Shown here one piece after another: positions 9,471 to 20,429 of a stretch of DNA of 64,000 nt (positions are counted from its first letter, which is position 1; every line of letters begins with the position of its first letter). Position numbers and translations under genes: made by a program. The DNA is from Atriophallophorus winterbourni (taxonomy: Eukaryota > Platyhelminthes > Trematoda > Plagiorchiida > Microphallidae), in NCBI GenBank assembly GCA_013407085.1, contig JACCGJ010018212.1, forward strand, positions 91,113 through 155,112, written 5' to 3'. The notes under the pieces were generated by a model. It was not told the origin of the DNA and did no database searches. It was given only the letters and a program-made list of their open reading frames with translations.

Positions 9471-11960
9471 ATGTGCGAACCTAATCTAAATGCGAGATTA
9501 GCAAAAGCCTTCACAGCTGAATTCAACACGACAACTTCAATCGAATCTGCTTCAGAAAACTGGGAGTTGATAAAAAGCTGCATATGCCGAGTCGCACTTT
9601 TCACTTTCGGTCCGAAGAAAGCTCGAACGAGCGACTGGTTCGAAGCAAAAGCTTCTGAGATGACTGCTGTGTTGAATGAGAAACGCTCAGCATTCTTGAA
9701 GTTCTAAGATATGCCAACATATAAAAATTCACGTCCTATTAGAGCAGCTAGAAATAAAGTCTAACAGACTGCAAGGCGATGTGCAAACTACTATTGGACT
9801 GAATTTAGCCTCACGGTATGTTTGATGGGATCATACCGATGGCCCGAACAAACATAAAAGGGCTCCCAATAAGTCTTTATCTGGTAAGCCGATTGTCGAC
9901 AAAACTCAACAGATGGAAAGATTGGTAGAGCACTACTCATCTCTCTAATCTAGGGACAGTAAGGTTTTACCGCATGCACTTGAAAATGTCGAGCGACTGC
10001 CGACAATTGCCTTAATACCACTCCTACTCTGGATTAACTCAATAAAGCAATCGACAGCTTAGCGGATGGGAAGGGCCCTGGTGACGGCGAAATTCCACCT
10101 GAGCTCATCAAAGAGGTAGAGCAGCATTATTACAGCCTCTTCACCATTTGCTTCTTCAGTGCTGACAGGAGGGGGGTGTCCCACAAGAGATGTGAGACAC
10201 AAAGATCATCACGCTATTTAATAATAAGGGTGACAGAGGCGACTGCAACAATTACAAAGGAATCTCCCTTCTGAATGTTGTAGACAAATTATTTGTTAAA
10301 GTCTCACTGAACGGCTGCAAGTTTTAGCTGATAGAATTTACTCCGAATCTCAACGTGTGTTCTGCAAGGAAAGATCAAGCGTTGACACGGTCTTCTCCAT
10401 GAAACAACTTCAAGAAAAATGTCGGGAACAGCGTATGCCATTATAAGCTGTTTTTATTGATTTAACGAAGGCATTCGATTACGTCTGCAGGGAGGGTCTT
10501 TTCGAAATGCTTGATAAGATAGGCTGCCCCCAAGGCTGCTTAGACTCGTTATTTCGTTCCAATCAGGTATGAAATGCTCAGTCCATTTTAACGGTTGCAG
10601 TTCAGAAGAATTTGAAATTCGCCGAGGCGTCAAACAAGAGTGTTTTCTTGCTCCCACGTTGTTCGGCATTTTCTTTGCTCTGCTTCTGAAGCACGCTTCT
10701 AGTACGAGAACAGAAGGCATTTATATACGCACGCTAAGTGATGGTAAGCTTTACAACCTAAACCGGTTGAGAGCAAAAACCAAAGCACGTGATGTGCCAA
10801 TCCGTGACCTGTTGTTTGCCGACGATGCAGCCTTTATTGCTCACTCCCAAGAGAACCTACAGTCGCTAATGAACTTTCCTAATATTATAACATTATCCAA
10901 AGAAAACAAGGGTGGGCTCGTGCTTCCAGGCTGTTCGGCATTTTCTTCCGCCTGCTTTTGAGGCACGCTTTCAGGACGAGGACAGAAAGCAATAAACTAC
11001 GCACGCGAGGTGATGGCAAGCTTTCACACCTGAACCGGTTAAGTGCACATTCCAAGGCACGAAATGTGCTAATCCATGACCTGCAGTTTGCAAACGATGC
11101 AGCCATTATTGCCCACTCTCAAGAGCACCTGCAGTCGGTAATGGACTGTTTTTCGTCGGAATGTAGAGGCTTTAGGATAACAATTAGCATGAGCAAGAGC
11201 AAAGTCTTGGGTCAATGGACTGCATCGCCTCCCATCATCATTATTTGAAACTGACAGCCTGAACCAGTACAGCATTTCACATATATTGGTTCAACCATTG
11301 CGGATAACCTCTCGCTTGACACGGAGATTGATGAGCGGATTGGCAGAGCAGCTGTCATTTTGTGCCAATTAAATTCTCGTGTTTGGGATAAACAATAAGA
11401 GTATACTGCGCGTGCGTACTAAATGCTTTACTTTACGTCAGTGAAATTTTGACTATTCACGCTAGACACGAATGCTTTCCATCTACGAAGCATTCGTTGT
11501 ATCGTGAACATATCGTGGATGGACAGAGTGACTTATGCTGACGTGCTTTCAAGAGCTGGTCTACAGAGCATGTTCACCCTATTGCGACAGCGCCGCCTGC
11601 GGTGGCTCGGTCATGTCTACAAAATAGAAAATGGTCGTATTCCGAAAGGTCTACTCTATGGTGAGTTGCAATTAGGAGGTCGACCATTTGGCTGAACGCA
11701 TTTGCGGTACAAATACGTTTGCAGAAGCAATATGAAATCTCTCGACATTGACCACGCGAGTTTGGAAGAACTTGCTCTTGACCGCTCACAGTAGAGGCAT
11801 TGTGTGAAGCGTCTTTTGCAAGCTGGGGAAGAGCAAACGCAGCTCTCGGCTGCAGAACGCAGATCACGCTGCCGGCGTGGAACTGATGCATTACAATCAA
11901 AATCTGACTATAGTTGCTAGCGCTGCGGGAGAGATTGTTCTTCCCGAATCGGACTGTTTA
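9471..11960 (+). pseudogene. LINE reverse transcriptase, broken and partly duplicated (L3)
   Basis: The segment after the endonuclease reads NLNARLAKAFTAEFNTT and KKARTSDWF. RT blocks follow: GDCNNYKGISLL near 10,230; AFDYVCREGLFEML near 10,470; [19 protein letters not shown] near 10,620; and LLFADDAAFIAHSQ near 10,820. Then a second copy of the same part begins (LFGIFF-like block near 10,940, LQFANDAAIIAHSQ near 11,085), and the frame goes on to FTYIGSTIADN, ISWMDRVTYADV and RLRWLGHVYKIENGRIPK. In the second copy FADD is FAND, so a catalytic aspartate is lost. Confidence 0.85.
10640..11125 (+). repeat. Imperfect tandem duplication of the RT palm with a filler
   Basis: A block of about 230 nt (10,640-10,876) recurs, diverged, at about 10,917-11,130. 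Between the two lie about 25 nt (10,878-10,902) that belong to neither copy. They match the reverse complement of 5,946-5,922 in repeat R1, 24 of 24 bases. This looks like a repair junction with templated filler DNA. Confidence 0.7.
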
Positions 11961-12870
11961 GTAATTCAAAAATATGGAGAACATAAAAATTCATGCGATT
12001 GGGATGTACGTTATCCGTCGACTTTGACCGAATTAGGCCAAATATCATGTCGTATGCAATAGTCTCAAATTCAATTATTCTGCTGCTATCCAACAGCTTT
12101 CAATATTATCCAGACCATTTTAATGTTTACTTCCATATATATTTTTTGCCAAAATATCTCGCTAAAAGTGAGATTATTTTGGTCGGAAAATGCTTTACTA
12201 CTCAGAAACTCGAATATTTACGTGTATCAATGTATTGCAATTTGTTATATGTGCATAACTAAATTACAATATCAATGCAAATAGTTCAACATACTTATCG
12301 TATGGTCGCATTAACAATTGTTAACACATCGCCACCTGTGTTATTCGGATACAATTTATTGTAGTATAAAACGAATAATTGCATCTCAAACTACATATTA
12401 AGAGTGAGTAAAGAAATGAATATCGAAAATAATATATGATGACTATCAGAGTTTCTCTTCTAATGCTATGATGTCTGCTTCATAATTAACAGTCTCGAAT
12501 ATACGTTCTTTCTTCCACACATTGATGCAAACTGCACCTTAGAGAGAACATGTTCATTTATCACTATCCGTGAAAAAGCTTCTGTAAGCAAACTGTTTTT
12601 CTGCACATATCTAATAATTATTGCAGACGACATACTTTTGGCTTTTAATAGAATGTTGTGACAGCAATAATTTGTCTCAAATTCATCGTCACTCGACGTA
12701 TAAGTTCCGTCTAACATTTAGCGAGTAAATGCTTCAGCGGGCAATATCGAAAAACTGAACGGAGAAAAAGGATGAGACAATAAGCGCTTGTATGCCACTG
12801 TTGGATAAGGCTGGTACGAATAACTTGTTCAATCACATGTGTCCAAACACATGTTTAATGGGATCCTGAT

Positions 12871-12930
12871 CTTACTGTCCCTACCTGATAAGTGCAAACA
12901 GCACGAAACCGATCGTGGGGTGTGTGACGG
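12871..12930 (+). ncRNA. Hammerhead ribozyme, first copy, inactive by one base
   Basis: The fold matches that of the neighbour at 13,101-13,160: stem I CCCTAC (12879-12884) with GTGGGG (12915-12920), and stem II GTGC/GCAC. The core box is CTGATAA, so G8, needed for catalysis, is A; stem III has lost its C-G pair (C opposite A). Both changes predict loss of cleavage. Confidence 0.8.
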
Positions 12931-13100
12931 AAAAGCATGCAAATGAATATTTTGTTTCATGGTTATCGGTTTTACCCCATTAAACATGTGTTTGGACACG
13001 TAATTGAACAGGTTGGTCGTACCAGCCTTATCCAACAGTGGCATACAAGCGCAACTTGTTAACCATTCCTCCACTGTTTCAAGCGCATGCGGATCCTGAT

Positions 13101-13160
13101 CTCACTGTCCCTACCTGATGAGTGCAAACAGCACGAAACTGGTCGTGGGGTGTTTGTGAC
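13101..13160 (+). ncRNA. Type I hammerhead ribozyme, intact core
   Basis: All core elements are canonical: stem I strand CCCTAC (13109-13114), CTGATGA (13115-13121), stem II GTGC/GCAC (13122-13125, 13131-13134) with loop AAACA, and GAAA (13135-13138). A 2-bp stem III (A-T, C-G) has the 2-nt loop TG. The cleavage triplet is GTC (13142-13144), and the other stem I strand is GTGGGG (13145-13150, one G-T pair). The very short stem III is typical of hammerheads in Penelope-like elements, which cleave best as dimers. Predicted cleavage is after 13,144. Confidence 0.9.
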
Positions 13161-13499
13161 GGAAAAGCATGCAAATGAGTATAAGACAATGTTTGTTATT
13201 TAATGATTGTAGCTGAGACAATCGATCTTTCCGTTCTTCACATGTTTGTTTTAAAGACAATGAGACTGAGAAATATCATTTTCCGTTTGGTATTCAAAAT
13301 TGGTTGTGTGGCATATATTGTCACCAATGTGCATTCCGTAAGCCAACCGTAAATTATTTTATCACTGAAGGCTAACAATTACTTGCATGATGCATTATTC
13401 GGTAACCAGAGTAAAAGCGAATATCTTACATCAAGAAACATAATCGGCCATCAAATGTCACGGTATCGGAGGTCATCCATTTTCACAAAAAAAATTTCA

Positions 13500-15030
13500 G
13501 GAATAAAGACGAATCTAGTCATTATAATTCTCATCTAATAAGCGCCTGCGCTAACGAAATCCGTTAAATAAGTATGACACAATTTGGTATCATCTCTGTT
13601 GGGTTCACCCACTTTGCTCGCTTTCACTGAGTGGAACTAAACAGACAAAAACGCGCTCAGTGGAAAGCAATACACAAGCGCGTCTGGTGTACATGTTAGA
13701 ACTCCACCAAGACAAACAAACACGTAACTTGAACTCATTTGTGTTGGTGTACGCTCAAATTCTCTAACACATCGAACTCATGATATTATTATCTAAATAA
13801 TATTTTGCAGTATATAATGCTTGTTTATTTAAATCTTGGTCTTCATATCGGCTGTGCACATACCTATTTTTTCATACGTTTACTATTTTCAATTTTCAAC
13901 TATCCCTGTTCTTTAAAAAACCAATTAACATGTTTCTATGTAAACGTTTTCTTCTCTCAGCTCTGTAGAAAAACGTTTCTATCCGAGTTATTACATATTA
14001 ATGAAAAGCATATGAAATCTTTTGTAATGTTCAATATTTACACTGCTCAAACCATGACTAACCAATTCGTGATCGTTTCGGAGCTAGAATCAACCAGGAG
14101 GGTACAGTAGAATTGGAATGATTTACAATAAATCGATTGTGTAACAATACTAAGAAGTACGAACAGGTGATAAATCTCAATTGAAAGAAAAACGTTGTTT
14201 AAAATAGTACAAATCGCTATCATTATAGATCGTAAGTTGATATTGAACCTGATATATTTAATATACGTGTGTATTTAAAAAAAATGTTTCCGTATGCTCG
14301 TGAAAGTTTATGAAGTGGATTCAAATTAAAGATGTGAATTTAAACACCTTGTGTCTTCGCAACAAAAATAAATTTAAGTGTGACGGCAAAGAGCCGGAAT
14401 CCGTTTGAGGTTTTTAAATTACAAGGGTGTGCGTAAAACACATTATATTATAATACATTACCATGGGTTTTTCAACTAATCGTTTTTAAAGCAAAATAAG
14501 AAATAAAATGCTGCTAAAGTTTTACTGTGTGACTCATGACTAATTGTGAGGCTCAGAGTAATTACACGTATCGTTTTTAAATCATGATGTATGAGGTCAC
14601 GCTGAAATTGAACATGAAATACACATATACTCAAACATCAGTAGAACCGCGGCAACGATGGACAGAATTCACGTGTATCATCAACGTAATCAGAAAACTG
14701 GAGGTCATATGTGTGAAAAACAACTTATTTTGGCAAAAATGAATCATCTGCAAGTGGTTATCTTTTAAGTAAACATGTAAAAATCAATTTTGTTAAACCG
14801 ATTTTACGTAAAGTTTAGGTTTGTTTAACAGCAATATAAAAGCATGAAACTAACCCTAACTATGCTACAAACCGAACTTAATGTATTCACACTTTCTTAT
14901 GATAAATACGTGTTACCTAGTGGAGCCCAAAATTATTATTCTGACCGTTGTATCACCTTAAATTTATCATAAAGCATATACCATTCTGCAATCATAAGAC
15001 AACCAATTATAATTAGTGATTGGTTAAAGT
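13500..15030. other. Arm A1 interior, no gene seen
   Basis: The region is AT-rich and shared with A2 in inverted order. Short open frames (longest about 100 codons at 13,805-14,110) are not conserved in the partner arm, so they are not genes. A weak hammerhead remnant (GTGTGACGGCAAAG on the plus strand near 14,380) has its counterpart near 25,130. Confidence 0.6.
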
Positions 15031-15054
15031 TATGTGTTGCTCACATCCAGGGAA

Positions 15055-15106
15055 ATTACACTCCACTGCCCGTTTCTGGCTGTTTGCCGTCATCAGGTGG
15101 AGACAG
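15055..15106 (-). ncRNA. Hammerhead ribozyme, variant
   Basis: On the minus strand: stem I CTCCAC pairs perfectly with GTGGAG, the CTGATGA box is intact, stem II is GGC/GCC with a C-A mismatch next to the core, and GAAA is intact. The cleavage triplet reads GCA instead of GUC-type, with U16.1 changed to C. Compared with 13,101-13,160 both strands of stem I changed together, which supports the helix. Activity is doubtful because of the triplet. It lies in a segment (about 15,033-15,250) missing from arm A2. Confidence 0.75.
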
Positions 15107-15911
15107 TAAGATTAGGTTTAGTGAGCTTTGAAACAGTGGATAAATGGTGAACAAGTGAAACTTGAATGCCAATTTTACAACGAACCACGATGTTCAAACA
15201 CAGAATCACATAGTGATTCGTGGACAAGCACTCAAGGCGCGTTGGTTTTCAAAATTAAAATGTATATCATCAACATATTACGCCTTCGAGGGCAAGGCTT
15301 TATTGACACGTATAAGAATAGTAATAAATGGAGAATTGAATGTAATAATAATATCGAAATTGAGTCAGAATAAGTTAGTGAATAATACTTAAACATTTCA
15401 TTCACAATATCAGATGTTTATTCATTTCGTTGCGTTGATTTAATAATTTGCTTCAATAATACTTACTTGATAACCACAAGATTAGTGAAATTATGAATTA
15501 TTCGTAGTAGATTCATACTCATCATTATCCGGCAACAGTGATTAATAACGATTTCCAATTTATATGCGGTTAGATTAATGCTCGTAGCTGATGAGTTAAA
15601 TTGAAAAACCGATAAACAATAAAAACGTTCCTCTAATAAGCCACTGTTGGATAAGGTTGGCATGAAGAACCTTTTCAAGCGGATATGCCCATGAATATGT
15701 AGATGGGGTTACACCCCTAACCATGAACGAAAATCTGTATTTGTATGCTAGTACAACATTCAGACATAAATATTCAATAACATTAATTTGTTAAATACGA
15801 CTAACAAATATGTTTAAATGAATAATCACAGAAAGATTTTTGTCAAGTGCTCAAGACGTCTAAAGTGGCTAATGTAAATTGGTGGTCACATCCTCACGAC
15901 TTACACTTCAA

Positions 15912-15955
15912 AACCGGTTTCGTGCTGGTTAGCCGTCATCAGGTTGAGAAAGTAA
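15912..15955 (-). ncRNA. Hammerhead ribozyme, degenerate
   Basis: CTGATGA, GAAA and a GTT triplet are kept on the minus strand, with 5' stem I strand CTCAAC. Stem II (GGC with GC) is broken and the 3' stem I strand is TTGAAG, which pairs poorly. The inverted counterpart is at 22,976-23,025. Confidence 0.6.
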
Positions 15956-16239
15956 GCCTAGATTCAGTGAGCCTTGAATGAGAGGTTAAGTGTTGAACAC
16001 GCCAGTCTAACTTCATTTACCAATTAACTACCGTATCAAGGCTAAGTGATTCTAAGCATACTGTATCCGCTTGAATAAGGCAAACAACTAGATACAGGTT
16101 GTGTCGTGTAGCCAACGGGAATTGGAGAACAACTTCATTTGGCAACATTCTGCATTACTCGAGCTTTTGTTCAAAAGAATATTGAAACGCAAAAATAGGC
16201 TACACTACTACTACTTTTATTGGCGTATATTCATATAAC

Positions 16240-18440
16240 CTATTCTTGAAAAGCAACCTGAAAATCTGCTGCCATATCGATATATATCCGGGATGTAAAC
16301 CGCGTACTTGGCTTTTCTACTGATAAATACTACAAGGTTTTTTCCAACGAGCTTCATACCCACGATTCAGTTCCTAATCGATATGCCAATGAACATTATC
16401 GAAAAATTCGAACATCTTGCTTTGGCGTGTTTTGAATGTCATATCATGCAGAGCCGCCCAAACTGATACATTGTTCATATCCATTTGCAGTTTCTCATAG
16501 TCTTGTGCAGAAGTGATTCACATCCAAATTTTGATGAAATTCGCAGTCGTAACAATTTTAAATGATATGAGTTGGGCGAAATCCTTCATGTACAGGAAAT
16601 AAATTCGGAACTTGCACAGATCCTTTTAGTTTTCAATCTCATTTGTCAGCACACTCTAAATCTTGCTTAAGAACGTGATAAATAATCGCACAACCATGAG
16701 AGATGTGGATCACATATTCTGACACGCATGAGATTTTGGGAAAGGTCCCTGGCAAACTCTTTACATATGTCCTAGTATCAAAAATGAATGCAGCTTCATC
16801 TAGATAAATTTTGTCACAGTCTTCCTGCATATTCGTTAGACAGAAGCGATGAGATCGCAATAAGTGTTGTGTTGGCGAATAAAAAAATACTAATTTTCAA
16901 GTTCAAGGATATTCCTTTTGAAACTATACACTTCATGACCTTCTCAATAGCATGCACTAGATTAACGTGGGGATGATTTACAACGTTAGATCAGCAGTCT
17001 TTTTTGAAGATATGTGTAATCACGCCGGATTTCCAATGCTTTGCTACCAGTCATGAATCAACGTATTGTTTAACAATTTTGACATCGGAGACAAAGCTGA
17101 TGCCATCTGCACCTGGAGTTTTTCTTGCATTCAGTTTGACCAATTGATTGATAACAATTATTCCATTTATCAGTTGCTCTGCCCTATGTTTCGATTTTTG
17201 ACTTGTCTGAATCTTCAAAATGTTCCAGTGAAACTATTGGCGCGATGATATTTATATAGGAGATTGCGAGAGAATCTTTGGTTTTCAGAGTGGTCTCAAT
17301 GAGTTTTTTAACAAGACGGTCTTTGAGTCTATCTCTCTTGAATTTCTCTTTCGCGTTTATGATTTGGGATATTAATATGTGGTTACGTTCCTTTTTTAGC
17401 ATCAGCATCAATTTGTGCTATTCATTATCCTCTCGAATAAGAAACATCATGTTTTGTGTATAATACAAAAATGTTTCCATTAACTAGGAATATTGCAAAG
17501 TTTATGCTTCATCAACGCTACTCGCTTCAAAGTTTTTCGCTTTTGTTGTTTTTCATTATGACAGAGAACACTGCACCATTCATACAATACACGAACGAAA
17601 GCTAAATGTTATCAAGTCATGAAGCATTAACCGTATCACGCATACATCGCGGATGGATAGAGTAACAAATGCATCAGGGCATTCTGATGCTATTTAGTTG
17701 TTCATATTCATTTTGCTAAACCGAAAACGTTTCACTTGCTGGATCAGGTGTTTAGAGCGAGAATCGTCAAATGATCTGTTTCAAAGGGTCGAACTTGCGA
17801 AATGGAGCCGATTTCAAAGGAAGTAGGTAACCTATGAAGCATTACGCTACTGGTTTAATAGACTTTCTCTAGACCGCTCACGTTGAATACTCTGTGTCTT
17901 GTCATTTTCTAGCTAGGAAACAAAAGGTAATGCTCTAGGCGTTTGAGAAAAGATGGTACACGCCAGGGGAGAAGACGTTCCTTTTGATGTCAAACAGTCA
18001 AAATCCATTTCCTGTATCCAATTTTGAGGAATTGTCGCAAAGCACAGGGATATTTTTGTTTTCAAGTTTGCAGCTTACTTAAAAGTTTGCAAAATGGGTT
18101 AGGTAAAGAAAAATGTTGGGAAATATATTCAATGTATATCATTTTTATCTCAGCTGATGCACCGTGTATGTTTTGCATTTAGCCATACATAAATTACCAA
18201 AATATTAAAATTGTCCAATTAAACATTTATCATACTTGCAACTGCAGATTTGCGTCCACTGACATATTCGCATGAGTAATATTGAAAAGAAAATAAAGTT
18301 CACGTTCGCAACAAACTTTGTTTAATGCACAACATATTCTTCAGCATTATTGATAACAAAAATTGTCAATTAACGAATCAATCGTCTTGATTGATATTTT
18401 TATTATTGCACTGAGTATAATACGTGTTTGCTTTAATATT
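16240..18440 (-). mobile_element. CR1-like LINE fragment, family B (copy 2)
   Basis: This copy is similar to 61,360-63,670 over its whole length and to 1,880-3,190 in part. Pieces of the minus strand resemble the endonuclease-RT linker (open piece 17,411-17,184 with INAKEKFKRDRL) and, nearer 16,250-16,550, the RT region after the catalytic box. No intact catalytic motif was found. The segment at 18,060-18,440 is conserved in copy 3 but deleted from copy 1. Confidence 0.55.
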
Positions 18441-20420
18441 ATTCCTGAGTAATAGATTGTGAAAATAAAACTTGCCAGCATACTGGGTTAAACGTAACCA
18501 GCATGAAATTGGAGTTTTTGAATACAGTTGATTCGCAGTATATTTTGAATTTCTTTGATAGTTTATATCGCCATTAAAAAAATATAATTTTCGGAAAGTA
18601 TCGGTTTTGCGAAACTTTGTTTTTGCCTGTTCCTTTATTAACAACAACATAAAAATGAGTCATCATCGTAGCAACTTATTTTTTTCACCTGTATGACCTT
18701 AGTTTTGCGCAAAATGTTGATGAATCACTGTCCAACGTTAAATCGGTTCTGCTGTGTTAGTTTCTTGTGATCTTTGACCGCGACCTCATACAGCATGGTT
18801 GAAAATCGATCTGTGAATTAAACTGAGCCCCAAAATTTATCAAACTTCACACGAAGAAAATATCGATATCTTTCCTTTTGTATTTCACGCTACAAAATCC
18901 GTGTTTAAGAAACGTAGCGAAAAATATAAGCTTGAGGGTAATTATATTGTTGAACATTGAAATATGGTTGCAAGATTCTAAAACTCGATGAAAAATTAAT
19001 TCTAGAACACTGAAAAATGTCCTAACGTTAAAATGGTAATATCCTGGTAGAAAATCATAGTTATAGTTTGAAATAATTTGTATATGTTGCAATCATTTCA
19101 ATACTCAAGTAATAGAATTTGTGTTGTCATAACATATTGATTTTGTGGTTCATAACATTCAAATTATGATTTGCCAATTCATTCACCAAAGGTGCGTTTG
19201 ATTTAAGGCAATGTAGGTTTCCACCCGAATGGCTCCGCACTAAAACTCTAAAAACAAGTTCCGCTGTTTGCCTTCAATAATCCGAAACAATCAGATTTGT
19301 TTACTGAGTCTTAAAACAATAATAAAATTTTGAACAAATGTGTGCTCTGATTCGAATTTTAAATCGGGTAACTACAATGAATCAAAATGTTTAATACAAA
19401 ATCACTCATGTGGTTTAGAATCAATTTTTATAAGCGACCTTTTAATAATGTGCATTGCGTAAACCTTTATAGTTTACACAAAAGAAAAATATTCCAGCTC
19501 TTTGCCACAACGAGGTGAAGACATCACGATCATGTTTATTAATCCTCCAGAGAATGATAGAGTGGAAATAATTGTCTGACCTGAAAGCCACAATAAAATG
19601 TATTCTCAAAAATAACCATGGCGTTTTATTTCATCCATTTCTTTTGAATTCGGTTCCGAATCTTTCACGAGGTTCTGCTGCATTGAGCTCAGATAGTAAA
19701 TCAAAAACGGATGCATTTTAAAGTGATATACATAATGTATGAAAAAGGTACATGGCTGATCGTGACCACCCGAACTATAAATTACAAGCAGGTATGCTAT
19801 TCTGTACCAAAATATTATTTTGGTTCCGATATTTCACGTCTGTGCATTTATCCCTAGGCTTACACACCTCAGGTTCAACTACCACCGTACTAATCTGATG
19901 CATTAACATATGAACTTCTTGCTCCGAAACATTCTCATTTTCGAACAGTTTAAATATTATATGGAACAACAATGAATTTTAAATGTTGCTATTCTATAAT
20001 ACTTAATTCAAAGGGCAACTTTCGAATAATGTTCGAATATTGGGAGAGTAGGTTTGTGACGATAATTAGCATGCTGGAAATGGATTCAAGTTTCAAATTT
20101 AAGTCAAGTTAATGGTCCAAATTGTTCCTTCTGAAATAAAATGAAATCTTTGAGTGAAATTCTATTTTAAAACGTTGTAGTAACAAAACCAGTAAAAAAG
20201 TTACAAAAATATCGCAAATAATAACAATTCGAGTATTAGATAAAGCTTTGCATCCATAAATAGCTTTAGAAATGAGGACGATCTATAATTCATGACAAAG
20301 CAGTTACAATGATCAAGTTTAATTTAACCAAAATGGTTCCTTCCAAATCCAAAAGCTATAATATGTTATCGTTTACTGTAAATATTCGTTCAGTATAATA
20401 TTGGTGAATTTGAAAATGGT
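18440..20420. repeat. Composite repeat R, copy R2
   Basis: R2 is colinear with R1 but without its nested LINEs and without the solo hammerhead unit, so it serves as the reference for empty sites. It holds the decayed hammerhead near 19,250-19,300 (minus) and the open frame at 19,775-19,972 (minus). Otherwise it is AT-rich and non-coding. Confidence 0.8.
19775..19972 (-). other. Conserved short open frame in repeat R (R2 copy)
   Basis: 65 codons are open, with EQEVHMLMHQISTVVVEPEV near the start and KCTDVKYRNQNNILVQN further on. Compared with the R1 copy at 5,665-5,814 the frame has no stop or gap over about 50 codons. The product is unknown. No promoter or splice evidence was seen. Confidence 0.4.
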
Positions 20421-20429
20421 TATTAATAT

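Larger units (their letters stand above)
7800..12040 (+). mobile_element. RTE-type LINE, nearly full length (copy L3)
   Basis: This is the longest LINE in the window: 5' UTR (7,800-8,624), endonuclease (8,625-9,460), RT (about 9,900-11,400) and the C-terminal RWLGH region to the 3' UTR near 12,040. Its 5' end GGTTGT matches that of copy L1 exactly. The 3' end lacks the clear GGCCAACAA terminus and is joined to arm A1. Many stops and frameshifts make it non-functional, and part of the RT is present twice. Confidence 0.9.
12782..13183 (+). mobile_element. 402-bp hammerhead-bearing insertion
   Basis: AGACAAT flanks both sides (12775-12781 and 13184-13190), and arm A2 near 26,415-26,425 has a single GGACAAT, the empty site. 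The insert holds two hammerheads in direct repeat (12,861-12,945 and 13,091-13,175) and a pair of inverted segments of about 75 bp (12,782-12,860 against 13,050-12,975). The family resembles the terminal repeats of Penelope-like elements, which carry hammerheads. No protein is encoded, so it must have moved in trans. Confidence 0.85.
12045..16015 (+). repeat. Arm A1 of a large inverted duplication
   Basis: A1 aligns in inverted order with 27,270-22,915. Anchors include 12,046-12,720 with 27,268-26,640, 13,330-13,480 with 26,290-26,140, 13,640-13,800 with 25,750-25,610, 14,560-14,660 with 24,350-24,240, 14,690-14,900 with 24,210-24,000, 15,360-15,500 with 23,600-23,460, and 15,900-15,960 with 23,040-22,975. 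By eye the identity is about three quarters to four fifths. No coding region is conserved over any length. Two insertions with hammerheads are present here and absent from A2. Confidence 0.85.

Noticed and set aside
12782..13183. Direct and inverted repeats taken as a CRISPR array or MITE
   Set aside because: The repeats are two hammerhead modules and one inverted pair, with no regular spacers. The ends are not inverted termini of a DNA transposon.
13805..14110. 101-codon plus-strand frame in arm A1
   Set aside because: The inverted partner arm near 25,270-25,570 has shifts and stops over the same sequence, so the frame is not conserved.
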